From: Fontibacterium sp038145245
GTDB lineage: Bacteria > Pseudomonadota > Alphaproteobacteria > Pelagibacterales > Pelagibacteraceae
DNA: 17,734 nucleotides
Assembly: GCA_038145245.1 (NCBI GenBank)
Contig: JAYQPI010000015.1
Span: 1-17,734, forward strand
Direction of reading: 5' to 3'
The position numbers and the translations under genes were made by a program. The notes under the pieces are model-generated. The model saw nothing but the letters and a program-made list of their open reading frames with translations, was not told the DNA's origin and did not search any database. This document shows positions 1-9,630 of the stretch, one piece after another. Each line of letters begins with the position of its first letter. Position 1 is the stretch's first letter.

Positions 1-527
1 CCTGTAAATCCATAAACTAACGAACAACCATATAATAAGAGACCTGAAGATAAAGAGCCTAAAACAAAGTATTTTAAGCCTGCCTCTGAAGATTTAAGAG
101 ATTTTGTGTTAATTGCAGCAAGCACATAAAGACATAAAGATTGAAGTTCTAATCCTAAATAAAAAACAATTAGATTATTTGCGCTAATCATCACAAACAT
201 TCCAAGAGTGGAAAGTAATAATACGATCGGATATTCAAATTTAGCAATATTTAATCTTTCAAGATAAGTATTTGAAATTAACATCGTAAACATTACCGAA
301 ATTAAGACTAATATTTTCATAAAGTTCGATAATGGATCAATTGTATAACTATTACCGAACAAGGTAGTTGATCCTGTAAAATTAAAGTAAACAATAATTA
401 TTAGCGCTGCTAATAAAGTAACAATAATGTAATTTATTATTTTATTAAAAGTTTTAGAAAAAACTCCAACAATTAATAATGAAAATGAACTTAATAATAA
501 TAATAGTTCAGGAATGATACTCCTCAT
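1..527 (-). CDS. nuoN: NADH-quinone oxidoreductase subunit N (partial, C-terminus beyond the window)
   Basis: This is the N-terminal 175 or so residues of NuoN, one of three antiporter-like proton-channel subunits in the membrane arm of complex I. Translated on the minus strand, the frame stays open from the ATG at 527-525 to the left edge. The protein begins MRSIIPELLLLL and is almost entirely hydrophobic. Around residues 123-130 it has FYLGLELQ, with Glu127 at the place of the conserved channel glutamate. SSEAGLKYFVLGS follows near residues 146-158. Full-length NuoN is usually about 480 residues, so about two thirds is missing. The start overlaps the nuoM stop as ATGA. A GGAG (complement of 535-538) lies seven bases upstream, which supports this start. 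It is last in the nuo order, as expected. Confidence 0.95.
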   Translation of the reverse strand, partial: MRSIIPELLLLLSSFSLLIVGVFSKTFNKIINYIIVTLLAALIIIVYFNFTGSTTLFGNSYTIDPLSNFMKILVLISVMFTMLISNTYLERLNIAKFEYPIVLLLSTLGMFVMISANNLIVFYLGLELQSLCLYVLAAINTKSLKSSEAGLKYFVLGSLSSGLLLYGCSLVYGFT

Positions 528-2002
528 TTTACAGCTCCTAAATTTTTAACAATTAAATCTACTGAAGAAGAAATTGGTTCTAAAATTAAATTTGGATAAA
601 CTCCAAATAAAATTGTTAAAATCATCAGCATAAACAAAATAGCAATTTCTGTTAGGTCTAAATCTAATAATTTTTCACCATGATTGTTAACTTTGAATTC
701 ACCAAATACTACACGCTTACATAGCCACAATGAATAAGCTGCAGATAAAATAACACCCGTTGCAGCAAATATACTTACAATATAATTTACTTTAAAAGTT
801 CCAATTAATGTTAAAAATTCTCCAACAAATCCACTTGTGCCAGGCAAACCAACATTAGCAAGAGATGAGAATACAAATACTAAAGCAAACTTTGGCATAA
901 TATTAACAACGCCTGAATAATCTTGAATTAATCTACTATGAACACGATCATACAAAACGCCAACACATAAGAATAAAGAGGAAGAAATCAATCCATGACT
1001 TATCATCTGAAATATAGCCCCATCTATTCCTTGTTTAGTAAAAGAGAAGATTCCAATCGTTACATAACCCATGTGAGCAACAGATGAGTAGGCAATTAGT
1101 TTTTTCATATCTGTTTGCATTAAAGCAACTAAAGATGCATAAACAATTGCAACAACACTCAAAACGAATACAAAATTTGCAAAATAATGTGAGGCAATTG
1201 GGAATAATCCAAGAGAAAATCTAATAAACCCATATCCTGAAATTTTAAGTAAAATTGCTGCAAGAATTACAGATCCTGGCGTAGGTGCTTCAACGTGAGC
1301 ATCTGGCAACCATGTATGAACTGGCCACATTGGAAGTTTTACAGCTAATGAAATAAAAAAACCTATCCACATCCAATATTGTAAGTTTTCAGGAATTTTT
1401 GATCCCATTAATTTTACAAGATCTAATGTGTTCATATTCCAGTAGATGGCGATAATTGCTATCAACATGAAAATTGAGCCTAAAAACGTGTATAAAAAGA
1501 ATTTTAAAGCTGAATAAACACGTCTTTCTCCACCCCAAATACCAATAATTAAAAACATTGGTATTAGCCCACCTTCGAAAAATAAAAAAAACAAAAATAA
1601 ATCTAAAGCACAAAATACTCCGATCATAAAAGTTTGCATGATCAAAATTGCAATTAAAAATTCTTTAATTCTTTTCTTTAGACTGTTAATGGCTGCAAAA
1701 ATACATAATGGTGAAATAAAAGTTGTAAGCAAAACTAAGAATATTGAAATTCCATCAATTCCCATCTTGTATGAAACAAAATTTTTAATCCATTTAGTTT
1801 CCTCAACAAATTGAAATCCTGAAATTGATTGATCAAATTTACTCCATAAGAATAACGAAACAATAAAATTAATTATTGATACTAAAATTGAAATAGTCTT
1901 TGATGAACGTTCAACAACTTCATCACTTCCACGTCTTAGTAAAATAAAAATAACTCCTACTAATGGGAAAAAAGTTAAAAATGATAAAATAGGAAAATTC
2001 AT
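524..2002 (-). CDS. nuoM: NADH-quinone oxidoreductase subunit M
   Basis: NuoM is a 492-residue antiporter-like subunit that forms one proton channel of the complex I membrane arm. The sequence is a polytopic membrane protein of about 14 helices. It carries the conserved channel residues of the family: Glu143 in FFEGGLIPMFLIIGIWGG, Lys222 in SLAVKLPMWPVHTWLPDAH, and Lys253 in ILLKISGYG. Length is close to the usual 490-510. No Shine-Dalgarno sequence is visible. The start lies one base from the nuoL stop, so translation is probably coupled. It ends in TGA inside the nuoN start codon region. Function rests on strong motif identity; nothing looks broken. Confidence 0.98.
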   Translation of the reverse strand: MNFPILSFLTFFPLVGVIFILLRRGSDEVVERSSKTISILVSIINFIVSLFLWSKFDQSISGFQFVEETKWIKNFVSYKMGIDGISIFLVLLTTFISPLCIFAAINSLKKRIKEFLIAILIMQTFMIGVFCALDLFLFFLFFEGGLIPMFLIIGIWGGERRVYSALKFFLYTFLGSIFMLIAIIAIYWNMNTLDLVKLMGSKIPENLQYWMWIGFFISLAVKLPMWPVHTWLPDAHVEAPTPGSVILAAILLKISGYGFIRFSLGLFPIASHYFANFVFVLSVVAIVYASLVALMQTDMKKLIAYSSVAHMGYVTIGIFSFTKQGIDGAIFQMISHGLISSSLFLCVGVLYDRVHSRLIQDYSGVVNIMPKFALVFVFSSLANVGLPGTSGFVGEFLTLIGTFKVNYIVSIFAATGVILSAAYSLWLCKRVVFGEFKVNNHGEKLLDLDLTEIAILFMLMILTILFGVYPNLILEPISSSVDLIVKNLGAVK

Positions 2003-2003
2003 G

Positions 2004-3908
2004 TTAAAGAATAATTAAAAAAGAAATAATTAATATTAAACCAATTAAAATTACAGTTGCATAATGGTACAAGTAACCTGATTGAACTCTACTTGCTCTG
2101 TCTGATAAATTTTTTACTACTTTAGCAAGACCGTCAGGACCGTAGGCATCTATTGTTTTAACATCTCCTCTTTGCCATAAGAAATTTCCAATTCCTCTAA
2201 AGCTTTTAACAAAAATTAAATCGTAAAGTTCATCGAAATACCATTTTTTTAATAAAAAATTATAAAAAGGTTTATTGTTATTAACAAAGCCTTCCACAAT
2301 ATCTTTTCTCTTTAAAAACAAAATAAAAGACAAAGGAATTGCAAAAATGACTAAGGTTGGAATTAAAATCATTAACCATAGTGGTGGATGACCATGCGCT
2401 GTTTGTTTTAAGAAGAATATTGCCTTACCCCAAAATTTCGTATTCTCCCCAATAAATATTTCATGAAATACATAACCTGAAAATATTGCGCCAACGGCAA
2501 GTAATATTAATGGAATAATCATTACTGGTCCTGACTCATGTACTTTTTCAAAGCTCATTGAATTGTTATATTTGCCGTGAAAAGTTTTAAAAACTAATCT
2601 CCAAGAATAAATTGAAGTAATAAATGCTGTAGTAACACCAATTACAAAGGCGTAACCTGCAAATAAACTTTTAGAAAAATAAGCCGACTCTATAATTGCA
2701 TCTTTTGAATAAAACCCTGCAAGTAATGGAAATCCCGTAAGCGCAAGTGTTCCAATTAACATTAATGCATAAGTTAAAGGAATTTTTTTCCATACTCCGC
2801 CCATTTTTTCGATATTTTGCTCATCATGAAATGCATGAATAACTGATCCTGCTCCTAAGAATAAAAGTGCCTTAAAAAAAGCATGAGTAAATAAGTGAAA
2901 TATAGCAACATTATATGCGCCCATTCCAGCTGCAAAGAACATATAACCTAGTTGACTGCACGTAGAGTAGGCAATGATCCTTTTTATATCTGTTTGAACA
3001 ATTGCAACGGATGCAGCAAAGATTGCAGTCGTAGCCCCAACAAAAGCAACTAAGTTTAAGGCATATTGTGAATACTCAAATAATGGTGAGCATCTTGCAA
3101 CTAAAAATACTCCAGCTGTAACCATGGTTGCTGCATGAATTAATGCTGATACAGGTGTTGGACCTTCCATAGCATCAGGAAGCCAAGTATGAAGAAGAAT
3201 TTGTGCAGATTTACCCATAGCTCCGATAAATAGGAAAATACAAATCGTTGTGATTAAATTGTACTCACCACCAAAAATCTTAATTGAATTTTTAGACTGA
3301 TCCGCTGCTTGAGAAAAAACTTCACCAAAATTTAAAGTTCCAAAAGTTTTAAAAATTAAAAACATAGCAATTAGCAATCCAAGATCACCTACTCTATTAA
3401 CAATAAATGCTTTCATAGATGCATTGTTTGCAGATTCTTTTTTAAACCAAAAACCAATTAATAAATACGATGCTAGTCCAACTCCCTCCCAACCAAAAAA
3501 TAATTGTAAGAAGTTGTCAGCAGTAATAAGCGACAACATCATAAATGTGAAAAGAGAAAGATAAGACATAAATCTTGGTTTATGAGGGTCGTGACTCATA
3601 TAACCAATTGAATAAATATGAACTAAAGCCGAAACTGAATTTACAACTACAAGCATGACTGCCGTAAGTGAATCTACATAAATAGACCAATGTAGTTTTA
3701 ATGATCCAGATGTAATCCAATTTAAAATTGGATACTCATAATTTTTACCAGTCTTTATTGTTTCAAGTAGAATAATTGATGAAAGAATAGCTCCAATAAC
3801 AATAAATGCAGAAGTGATGATCTGACAACTTTTTTCACCAATCTTTTTGTAAAAAAAAGCTGAAATAAAAGATCCAAGCAAAGGTAAAAATAATATTAAA
3901 TAAAGCAT
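2004..3908 (-). CDS. nuoL: NADH-quinone oxidoreductase subunit L
   Basis: NuoL is the distal, largest membrane subunit of complex I (634 residues here) and provides a proton channel plus the long lateral helix that runs along the membrane arm. Visible landmarks are Glu141 in FGWEGVGLASYLLIGFW and Lys233 in GAMGKSAQILLHTWLPDAM. ALIHAATMVTAGVFLVAR follows with His258 near residue 258. The C-terminal 100 residues contain the hydrophobic and amphipathic segments expected for the lateral helix and its anchor, ending in a single membrane span. Its ATG at 3908-3906 directly abuts the nuoK TAA with no spacer. The length is normal for an alphaproteobacterial NuoL. Confidence 0.98.
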   Translation of the reverse strand: MLYLILFLPLLGSFISAFFYKKIGEKSCQIITSAFIVIGAILSSIILLETIKTGKNYEYPILNWITSGSLKLHWSIYVDSLTAVMLVVVNSVSALVHIYSIGYMSHDPHKPRFMSYLSLFTFMMLSLITADNFLQLFFGWEGVGLASYLLIGFWFKKESANNASMKAFIVNRVGDLGLLIAMFLIFKTFGTLNFGEVFSQAADQSKNSIKIFGGEYNLITTICIFLFIGAMGKSAQILLHTWLPDAMEGPTPVSALIHAATMVTAGVFLVARCSPLFEYSQYALNLVAFVGATTAIFAASVAIVQTDIKRIIAYSTCSQLGYMFFAAGMGAYNVAIFHLFTHAFFKALLFLGAGSVIHAFHDEQNIEKMGGVWKKIPLTYALMLIGTLALTGFPLLAGFYSKDAIIESAYFSKSLFAGYAFVIGVTTAFITSIYSWRLVFKTFHGKYNNSMSFEKVHESGPVMIIPLILLAVGAIFSGYVFHEIFIGENTKFWGKAIFFLKQTAHGHPPLWLMILIPTLVIFAIPLSFILFLKRKDIVEGFVNNNKPFYNFLLKKWYFDELYDLIFVKSFRGIGNFLWQRGDVKTIDAYGPDGLAKVVKNLSDRASRVQSGYLYHYATVILIGLILIISFLIIL

Positions 3909-4220
3909 TTAACCTTTCATTGAGTTGATGTCTTCGACTTGAATAGATCCTCTATTACGGAAGAACACCACAAGTATTGCAAGACCAATTGCTGCTTCAG
4001 CGGCTGCAACAGTTAATATAAAGAGAGTAAAAATTTGCCCTGTTATATTCTGTAAATAAACAGAGAATGCCACCATATTAATGTTCACTGAAAGTAGAAT
4101 TAATTCAATGGACATTAAGATAACAATTACGTTTTTACGATTAACAAATATTCCAAATACACCTAGCGTAAAAATGATTGCAGATAGAAATAAATAATGA
4201 GCTAAAGTAATTTCAATCAT
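3909..4220 (-). CDS. nuoK: NADH-quinone oxidoreductase subunit K
   Basis: NuoK is a small three-helix membrane subunit of complex I that helps relay protons between the quinone site and the antiporter subunits. From the start chosen here it has 103 residues. Glu39 (SIELILLSVNINMVAF) and Glu75 (VAAAEAAIGLAILV) match the two essential buried glutamates of the family. An upstream in-frame ATG at 4250 would add ten residues (MLKVIKELRS). I prefer 4220 because an AAAGGAG lies nine bases before it, the resulting length fits the usual 100-102, and the conserved part begins at MIEITLAHYL. The start lies inside the end of nuoJ (8-base overlap), so the ribosome-binding site is within nuoJ coding sequence. 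Confidence 0.96.
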   Translation of the reverse strand: MIEITLAHYLFLSAIIFTLGVFGIFVNRKNVIVILMSIELILLSVNINMVAFSVYLQNITGQIFTLFILTVAAAEAAIGLAILVVFFRNRGSIQVEDINSMKG

Positions 4221-4833
4221 TGATCTTAACTCCTTTATTACTTTCAACATCTACTAGCTCAATTGAATCCTCTCTCTCACGGGATGATTGTTTTAAAATG
4301 TCTTGTCTCTTAAGGTTGTCTCTACGTCTAAAAGTGAGCAAAATAGCCCCTATCATAGCTACTAATAGAACTATACCTGAAAGCTGAAATGGTAAGAAAT
4401 AATCTGTGTAAATTAATTTTCCAATCTGTTCAGTATTAGTTTCCTTTGCATCGTAGGCAATTTTTGCAGTCTTAATAAATTCAGATTTATACTGCCAACT
4501 TCCAATAATAATAATTAATTCAAAAAATATTACTAAAGCAATAAAAAAACCAAAAGGCATATATTGCAAGAAACCTTGTTTAATTTTTACAAAGTTTCCC
4601 TCTAACATCATCACAACGAATAAAAATAACACTGCAACAGCCCCGACATAAACAATAAGTAAAATCATGCCAACAAACTCAGCGCCAATCATAATAAATA
4701 AACAGGAAACATTCACGAATGCTAAAATTAAAAAGAAAACTGAATGGACAGTATTTTTTGATGAAATAACCATAATACTTGAAAGAATAGTTATAAAAGA
4801 CAATAAATAAAAAATTAATGCGTGTGCTATCAT
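4213..4833 (-). CDS. nuoJ: NADH-quinone oxidoreductase subunit J
   Basis: NuoJ is a membrane subunit of complex I (206 residues, five predicted helices) whose third helix takes part in the conformational coupling of quinone reduction to proton pumping. That helix is recognisable at residues 50-77: GAEFVGMILLIVYVGAVAVL, with Glu52 and Tyr62. After the last helix (about residues 152-167) the protein has a highly charged tail rich in Arg, Lys, Asp and Glu. The ATG overlaps the nuoI stop as ATGA. The end overlaps the nuoK start by 8 bases and carries the nuoK ribosome-binding site. Confidence 0.97.
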   Translation of the reverse strand: MIAHALIFYLLSFITILSSIMVISSKNTVHSVFFLILAFVNVSCLFIMIGAEFVGMILLIVYVGAVAVLFLFVVMMLEGNFVKIKQGFLQYMPFGFFIALVIFFELIIIIGSWQYKSEFIKTAKIAYDAKETNTEQIGKLIYTDYFLPFQLSGIVLLVAMIGAILLTFRRRDNLKRQDILKQSSREREDSIELVDVESNKGVKIND

Positions 4834-5321
4834 CTGAATGATTTATCTACTTTAATGTTGTGTGCTAATTCTTTTTCCCATTTGTCACCATTTTCTAAAA
4901 GTTTTTGCTTGTTATAATAAAGCTCTTCTCTTGTTTCTGTTGCAAATTCAAAGTTAGGACCCTGTACAATTGCATCTACTGGACAAGATTCTTGACATAA
5001 ACCGCAGTAAATACATTTTAACATATCGATGTCATATCGAGTTGTTCTTCTTGATCCATCTTCTCTAGGTTCAGCTTCAATTGTAATTGCTTGAGCAGGA
5101 CAAATCGCTTCACATAATTTACATGCTATGCATCTCTCTTCACCATCAGGATATCTACGCAGCGCGTGTTCACCACGAAATCTTGGACTGATGGGTCCTT
5201 TTTCAAATGGATAGTTAACAGTTGCTCTTCTTTTAAACATATAAATAAAAGCAAGATAAAGCCCTTTAACAAATTCTGATAAAAAAATAATTTTTAATAT
5301 TCTAGAAAATTTTATTTTCAT
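4830..5321 (-). CDS. nuoI: NADH-quinone oxidoreductase subunit I (two [4Fe-4S] clusters)
   Basis: NuoI is the 8Fe ferredoxin-like subunit of the complex I connecting arm. It carries clusters N6a and N6b, which pass electrons to NuoB. Two complete CxxCxxCxxxC motifs are present: Cys64, 67, 70, 74 (CIACKLCEAICP) and Cys103, 106, 109, 113 (CIYCGLCQESCP). The N-terminal 30 residues form the amphipathic, hydrophobic helix that packs on the membrane arm. The length of 163 matches alphaproteobacterial and mitochondrial TYKY homologues. It overlaps nuoH by ATGA at its start and nuoJ by ATGA at its end. Confidence 0.98.
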   Translation of the reverse strand: MKIKFSRILKIIFLSEFVKGLYLAFIYMFKRRATVNYPFEKGPISPRFRGEHALRRYPDGEERCIACKLCEAICPAQAITIEAEPREDGSRRTTRYDIDMLKCIYCGLCQESCPVDAIVQGPNFEFATETREELYYNKQKLLENGDKWEKELAHNIKVDKSFR

Positions 5322-6319
5322 TTTGGTAATAAGTTAAAAAAATATAAAAACGCTGCTGTTAATACGACCCAGAACAATGAGAAAGGTAAAAATACTTTCC
5401 AACCTAATCTCATTAATTGATCATAACGATATCGAGGCACAATAGCTTTCACTAAAGCAAATAAAATAAATAAAAAAAGTATTTTAAAAATTAACCAAAG
5501 TGGGGATGGAATTGCATTAAACGGATAAGCGTCGATTGGTGATAACCAACCACCTAAAAATAAAACAGAACCAAGTCCGCATAATAGTAAAATATTTGCA
5601 TACTCACCTAACCAGAATAAGGCATACATCATTCCTGAATATTCGGTTTGATAGCCTGCAACTAATTCAGCCTCAGCTTCCGGTAAGTCAAATGGAGGTC
5701 TATTGGTCTCAGCTAGTGCGGAGATGAAAAAGATAACAAACATCGGGAATAATGGAATAGCGTACCAAATATTCTTTTGTGCTAGGACGATATCAACTAA
5801 GTTTAAAGAACCAGCGCATAGCAATACATTTATTATAATAAATCCAATGGAAACTTCGTATGAAACCATCTGCGCTGCAGATCTTAGTGCTCCTAAAAAT
5901 GGATACTTAGAGTTCGATGCCCAACCTGCCATAATAATTCCATAGACGCCAAGAGAAGACACCGCAAAGATATAAAGAATTCCAACGTTGATATTTGCAA
6001 GTACTAAAGTTTCGCTAAATGGAATAACTGCCCAAGCAATTAAAGCTAACGACATTGTTACAATTGGAGCAATTATAAAAATTACTTTATTAGCATGAAT
6101 TGGAATAATGACTTCCTTAAAAATATATTTAAGTGCGTCTGCTGCTGTTTGTAACAAACCAAATGGTCCAACAACATTCGGTCCTTTTCTAAGTTGGACA
6201 GCGCCCCACACTCTTCGATCCACCCATACAATCATTGCAACAGCAATTAATACTGGAACAAGTAAAGCTGCGATCTTTAAAAGATCATACAAAACAATAT
6301 TTAAATATTCTAAAAACAT
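5318..6319 (-). CDS. nuoH: NADH-quinone oxidoreductase subunit H
   Basis: NuoH (333 residues, about eight helices) forms much of the quinone-access channel at the joint of the two arms of complex I. The diagnostic loop is intact at residues 202-229: LAETNRPPFDLPEAEAELVA followed by GYQTEYSGM. A second conserved loop, RKGPNVVGPFGLLQTAADAL, lies at residues 44-63. The start codon shares one base with the nuoG stop (TAATG), and the end overlaps nuoI by ATGA. The length equals the family norm for alphaproteobacteria and mitochondrial ND1. Confidence 0.98.
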   Translation of the reverse strand: MFLEYLNIVLYDLLKIAALLVPVLIAVAMIVWVDRRVWGAVQLRKGPNVVGPFGLLQTAADALKYIFKEVIIPIHANKVIFIIAPIVTMSLALIAWAVIPFSETLVLANINVGILYIFAVSSLGVYGIIMAGWASNSKYPFLGALRSAAQMVSYEVSIGFIIINVLLCAGSLNLVDIVLAQKNIWYAIPLFPMFVIFFISALAETNRPPFDLPEAEAELVAGYQTEYSGMMYALFWLGEYANILLLCGLGSVLFLGGWLSPIDAYPFNAIPSPLWLIFKILFLFILFALVKAIVPRYRYDQLMRLGWKVFLPFSLFWVVLTAAFLYFFNLLPK

Positions 6320-8355
6320 TAATTATCCGTTCCTGTCTTTTGTAAAACTTGTTTAGCTTTTTTACATTCATCCATTGTTTTTGATGAAGCTGCGATAATA
6401 TTTGAGAAATAAAAATCAAAATCAGTAATTTTAATATTTCCATTTACAGGGGTAACATTTTTAAATGTTAGACTATCAATTGTAGACTTAGGTATTTCAT
6501 CTACTTCTTTAAATACTGGATAGTCTTTAAATAAATTTTCTCTTAAAATTAGATGAGTATTAATATCAATTGTCTTTTTAAATACATCTGACAACGCTCT
6601 AAGTATTTTCCAATCCTCTTTGGCATTACCAGGAGGAAAACTTGCTTTATTAGCATTTTGTACTCTTCCTTCAGTATTAACATACAGCCCTTGTTTTTCT
6701 GTATAAGCAGCGCCTGGTAAAATGACATCTGCAATTTTACTATTTAAGCCACCGTGTGACCCTTGATAAATTATAAATTTATTAACGGGCTTAACTTTAA
6801 TTTGATCAGCACCTAAAAGATAAACTACTTTTAATGTATCATCATTTAATTTTTCTAAAAAATTAGATTTAAGTAAATTTAAATATATCGCGCCAACACT
6901 TGATGCGTTTTGATGAAGAATATTTAAACCGTTCCAGTCATTATTTAAAAAATTATTATCTTTTAAAATCTTTTTAACTGTTTCTAAGACATACTCCCCA
7001 TTTGAACTTAATCCACATTCACCAATAATAAAAACTGGTTTTTTTGAAGATTTAAGACTGTTATAAATTTTTCCATTTTTAGCTAAAATTTCTCCCAATG
7101 CTGAAAATGATGAACCAACATTCTCATGCGGATAAGTAAGATCCCCCACGTCACCAATTGAATAAACCTTGGTTTTTCTAGCTAAATAAGCTTTTCTAAT
7201 CCTAGCATTTAAAATGGCCGCTTCTAATCTTGGATTAGATCCAACTAAAACTACCAAGTCTGCTTCTTCTAAACGAGCTATGGATGTATTGAATAAATAA
7301 TTAGCTTTATGGGATGGATCGATAAAATAATTTGTCGGTCTAAAGTCAATATTATCTGATGACAAAACGTCTTTAAAGAATTTCTTAAACATATACATAG
7401 TTTCAACATCAACTAGATCACCCACTGCCCCAAAAACTTTATCTCCAGTAAAACCTCTTGTATTGTCAGAAATAAATTGAAATGCATCATCCCAACTACA
7501 AGCTTGAAGCTTGCCATCTATTTTAATGAAAGGCGTGTCTAATCTATTTTTTAATAATCCATCGCAGGCGTAACGAGATTTATCAGAAAGCCATTCTTCA
7601 TTAATCTCATCATTAATTCTTGGTAAAATTCTTTTTACTTCCCAACCTTTTGTATCAACTCGAATATTAGAACCAACTGCATCCATTACATCAATGCTTT
7701 CAGTTTTTGTTAACTCCCAAGGTCTTGCTTCAAAAGCATAAGGCTTAGATGTCAATGCACCAACAGGACAAAGATCAATTACATTTGCTGACAATTCTGA
7801 GTCTAAAGTTTTTTCTAAATAAGTTGTAATTTCCATATTTTCCCCACGATTTATTGCACCAATTTCTGGCACTCCAGCAATCTCCTCTGCAAATCGAACA
7901 CAGCGTGTACAATGAATGCATCTTGTCATAACCGTTTTGATTAACGGTCCCATGTATTTTTCTTTAACTGATCTTTTATTTAATTCGTATCTAGATTTAT
8001 CAACTCCATACTTCATTGACTGATCCTGAAGATCACATTCGCCACCTTGATCACAGATTGGGCAGTCTAATGGATGATTGATAAGTAAAAATTCCATAAC
8101 ACCTTGTCTTGCTTTTTTTACCATTTCTGTATTTGTATAAATTACCTGTCCGTCAGCTACAGGCATTGCGCATGATGCTACAGGTTTGGGTGATTTTTCC
8201 ATCTCCACTAAACACATTCTGCAATTACCAGCGATAGATAATCTTTCGTGATAACAAAATCTTGGAATCTCTTTTCCAGCAACTTCACAGGCTTGCAACA
8301 CTGTTGCACCCTGTGGCACTTCTATTTCAATTCCATCTACTTTTACTTTAGGCAT
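6319..8355 (-). CDS. nuoG: NADH-quinone oxidoreductase subunit G (iron-sulfur subunit)
   Basis: NuoG (678 residues) carries the iron-sulfur wires of the NADH arm. The N-terminal [2Fe-2S] domain has Cys34, 45, 48 and 62. The His-ligated [4Fe-4S] cluster N5 is marked by His94, Cys98, 101 and 107 (HPLDCPICDQGGECDLQD). Cluster N4 is marked by Cys146, 149, 152 and 196 (RCIHCTRCVRF and DLCPVGAL). The remaining two thirds is the degenerate molybdopterin-oxidoreductase-like domain. The optional N7 cluster is not supported: its CxxCxxxC is replaced by a segment without cysteine (residues 221-231) and only Cys264 remains, as in mitochondria and other alphaproteobacteria. It directly abuts nuoF upstream and shares one base with nuoH downstream. 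Confidence 0.98.
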   Translation of the reverse strand: MPKVKVDGIEIEVPQGATVLQACEVAGKEIPRFCYHERLSIAGNCRMCLVEMEKSPKPVASCAMPVADGQVIYTNTEMVKKARQGVMEFLLINHPLDCPICDQGGECDLQDQSMKYGVDKSRYELNKRSVKEKYMGPLIKTVMTRCIHCTRCVRFAEEIAGVPEIGAINRGENMEITTYLEKTLDSELSANVIDLCPVGALTSKPYAFEARPWELTKTESIDVMDAVGSNIRVDTKGWEVKRILPRINDEINEEWLSDKSRYACDGLLKNRLDTPFIKIDGKLQACSWDDAFQFISDNTRGFTGDKVFGAVGDLVDVETMYMFKKFFKDVLSSDNIDFRPTNYFIDPSHKANYLFNTSIARLEEADLVVLVGSNPRLEAAILNARIRKAYLARKTKVYSIGDVGDLTYPHENVGSSFSALGEILAKNGKIYNSLKSSKKPVFIIGECGLSSNGEYVLETVKKILKDNNFLNNDWNGLNILHQNASSVGAIYLNLLKSNFLEKLNDDTLKVVYLLGADQIKVKPVNKFIIYQGSHGGLNSKIADVILPGAAYTEKQGLYVNTEGRVQNANKASFPPGNAKEDWKILRALSDVFKKTIDINTHLILRENLFKDYPVFKEVDEIPKSTIDSLTFKNVTPVNGNIKITDFDFYFSNIIAASSKTMDECKKAKQVLQKTGTDN

Positions 8356-9630
8356 TTATATATTTTTCTTATGAGTTAATCTTTCTTCCATTTCAGTTCT
8401 AAAGTGTCTTAATAAACCTTGAACTGGCCAAGACGATCCTTCACCAAATGCACAAATGGTATGACCTTCAATTTGTTTAGTAACATCCATTAACATGTCT
8501 AATTCTGCAACTTCAGCATCACCTTTTGCAATTCGCTCTAACATTCTCCACATCCAACCAGAGCCTTCTCTACAAGGAGTACACTGACCACAACTTTCAT
8601 GTTTATAAAATCTCGCAATTCTGGCTATAACCTTAACAATATCTTGTGACTTATCGATTACGACTATGCCAGCGGTTCCAAGTCCGCTTTTTGCTTCAAC
8701 CAAAGAATCAAAATCCATTTTTATAGTCTCACAAATACTTTTGCTAAGTACTGGCATTGAAGATCCGCCTGGGATCACCGCTTGTAAATTATCCCATCCA
8801 CCAGTTACTCCACCTGCATGTTTTTCAATTAAATCTTTTAAAGGAATTCCCATTTCCTCTTCAACGTTACATGGATTATTTACATTTCCAGAAATGCAAA
8901 AAATCTTTGTTCCAGTATTTTTAGGTCTACCAAATCCAGCAAACCATTTTCCACTTCTTCTTAATATTGTTGGAACCACTGCAATTGTTTCAACATTGTT
9001 TACAATTGTTGGGCATCCATAAAGACCTATTAAAGCTGGAAATGGTGGTTTTAATCTTGGCTGACCCTTATTACCTTCTAAACTTTCAAGTAATGCAGTT
9101 TCTTCTCCGCAAATGTATGCACCTGCACCAAGATGAATATAAATATCTAAATTAAATCCAGTTCCGCATGCATTTTTACCAATCAATCCTTCTTTATAAG
9201 CTTCATCGATTGCTGTTTGTAAAATTTTACTTTCTGCAATGTACTCGCCACGAATATAAATATAACAAGTATTTGCATTCACTGCATAAGATGCGATTAA
9301 ACATCCTTCAATTAATTTTTGCGGTTCAAATCTTAAAATATCTCTATCTTTACAAGTTCCAGGTTCCGATTCATCTGCATTAATAACTAAATAATGAGGA
9401 CGACCTGGTTTTACTTCTTTAGGAGCAAAAGACCATTTCATAGCAGTTGGAAATCCAGCGCCTCCTCGACCACGAAGTTCGGAAAGTTTTACTTCGTTAA
9501 TGATCCAATCTTTTCCTTTTGCAATAATATCCTTAGTATCCTTCCAGTCACCTCGAGACTTTGCAGATTTAACATCCCAACCAAAATCTCCATATAAATT
9601 TGTAAATATTCTATCTTTATCTTGCAGCAT
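8356..9630 (-). CDS. nuoF: NADH-quinone oxidoreductase subunit F (NADH- and FMN-binding)
   Basis: NuoF (424 residues) oxidises NADH, holds FMN and carries cluster N3. The glycine-rich nucleotide site is GRGGAGFPTAMKW at residues 54-66. The FMN-binding segment is GAGAYICGEETALLESLEG at residues 168-186. The N3 ligands are Cys347, 350, 353 (ESCGQCTPCREG) and Cys393 (HTICAFGEG). Length and motif order match the bacterial and mitochondrial 51-kDa subunit. The ATG follows the nuoE TAA without a spacer, and its TAA directly precedes the nuoG ATG. No ribosome-binding site is apparent, so reinitiation by ribosomes finishing nuoE is likely. Confidence 0.98.
   Translation of the reverse strand: MLQDKDRIFTNLYGDFGWDVKSAKSRGDWKDTKDIIAKGKDWIINEVKLSELRGRGGAGFPTAMKWSFAPKEVKPGRPHYLVINADESEPGTCKDRDILRFEPQKLIEGCLIASYAVNANTCYIYIRGEYIAESKILQTAIDEAYKEGLIGKNACGTGFNLDIYIHLGAGAYICGEETALLESLEGNKGQPRLKPPFPALIGLYGCPTIVNNVETIAVVPTILRRSGKWFAGFGRPKNTGTKIFCISGNVNNPCNVEEEMGIPLKDLIEKHAGGVTGGWDNLQAVIPGGSSMPVLSKSICETIKMDFDSLVEAKSGLGTAGIVVIDKSQDIVKVIARIARFYKHESCGQCTPCREGSGWMWRMLERIAKGDAEVAELDMLMDVTKQIEGHTICAFGEGSSWPVQGLLRHFRTEMEERLTHKKNI

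Noticed and set aside
5536..6356. Open frames on the plus strand opposite nuoH
   Set aside because: They mirror the well-conserved nuoH codons and show no start signals or plausible protein features.
8666..9597. Several open frames on the plus strand opposite nuoF
   Set aside because: They lie wholly inside a gene with intact catalytic motifs, have no ribosome-binding sites and encode no recognisable domain, so they are antisense shadows.
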